Origin: an uncultured Erysipelotrichaceae bacterium
GTDB lineage: Bacteria > Bacillota_I > Bacilli_A > Erysipelotrichales > Erysipelotrichaceae
DNA length: 5,126 nt
Assembly: GCA_902766675.1 (NCBI GenBank)
Contig: CACXEN010000236.1
Span: 1 to 5,126, forward strand
Direction: 5' to 3'
Part shown: in pieces, positions 4,986 through 5,126 of the stretch
Numbering within the stretch: the first letter of the stretch is position 1
How the letters are laid out: every line of letters begins with the position of its first letter
The notes under the pieces: generated by a model
Database searches by the model: none
The model's input: the letters and a program-made list of their open reading frames with translations, nothing else
Told to the model about the DNA's origin: nothing
Translations under genes and position numbers: made by a program

Positions 4986-5126
4986 TTAAACATTTGCAAG
5001 GACACGAATAATGCTTCCGCTTATCACGCATATGACTAAACCAATTAAGATAAGTCTTATTTTATAATCTCGTGTAAAAAAGTCATCTATGCTTTCTGGA
5101 TAATCAGGAATAAATTTAGCATTTAG
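4986..5126 (-). CDS. C-terminal end of an unidentified membrane protein (partial)
   Basis: The minus strand is open from the window edge for 46 codons to TAA at 4986-4988; the start lies outside. It reads a soluble stretch (FIPDYPESIDDFFTRDYKIR), then a single hydrophobic span (about LILIGLVICVISGSII) and a short RVLANV tail. The amphipathic-then-membrane pattern with flanking Arg looks like a genuine membrane-protein end. It converges on the repressor gene, with the terminator between them. I do not recognise the family, and it may be host DNA beyond the element end or an extra element gene. Confidence is limited because only 46 residues are visible. Confidence 0.5.
   Translation of the reverse strand, partial: LNAKFIPDYPESIDDFFTRDYKIRLILIGLVICVISGSIIRVLANV

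Noticed and set aside
1..5126. CRISPR array, tRNA, rRNA, resistance or toxin-antitoxin genes
   Set aside because: I found no regularly spaced repeats, no tRNA-like ends and no matching protein motifs. The repressor plus small genes do not form a recognisable toxin-antitoxin pair.

Overview
The window is a roughly 5.1 kb slice of an AT-rich Bacillota (Firmicutes-type) genome. It carries most of a small integrative mobilizable element. The host assignment is an inference from purine-rich AGGAGG-type ribosome binding sites, heavy use of AGA and AAA codons, Tn916-like integration genes and a pMV158-type (MobV) relaxase. No host marker gene is present, so genus cannot be given.

Layout. One long minus-strand operon runs from about 4367 leftwards. 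Its order is: RepA/DnaB-type RecA-fold ATPase (4323-3277), a 69-residue coiled-coil protein with a C-terminal Cys/His cluster (3274-3065), a second small coiled-coil protein whose frame is interrupted at a run of seven A (3075-2885), an intergenic inverted-repeat cluster that looks like a MobV oriT (2809-2859), the MobV relaxase (main frame 2739-1471, with a frame-displaced 5' end up to 2786), a Tn916-type excisionase (1474-1247) and a Tn916-type tyrosine integrase (1155 to beyond base 1; its last residues are outside the window). A divergent plus-strand gene (4433-4939) encodes an XRE-type repressor and ends in a hairpin terminator. At the right edge is the C-terminal end of an unidentified one-helix membrane protein on the minus strand (4986-5126). 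It may be host DNA or a further element gene.

How it probably works. A 70 bp control region (4350-4426) holds back-to-back promoters whose -35 boxes overlap, plus three or four direct copies of a GYTCCTATG box spaced close to whole helical turns. This fits an XRE repressor that controls itself and the mobilization/excision operon. The repressor mRNA is probably leaderless. When the operon is on, the ATPase and small proteins would act with the relaxase on excised circular DNA, the relaxase would nick at oriT for transfer by a helper system, and Xis plus Int would excise and reintegrate the element. No type IV secretion genes, coupling protein, resistance gene or other recognisable cargo is visible.

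Main oddities. (1) The MobV N-terminal strand is encoded in frame upstream of the first in-frame ATG, but without a start codon. A perfectly placed RBS and ATG sit one base out of frame. (2) The second small coiled-coil gene has an A AAA AAG slippery heptamer just before an in-frame stop, and the -1 frame continues as plausible protein. Both may be lost bases in homopolymers, or the second may be programmed frameshifting. (3) The oriT candidate has the same shared-arm arrangement of alternative hairpins known for pMV158.
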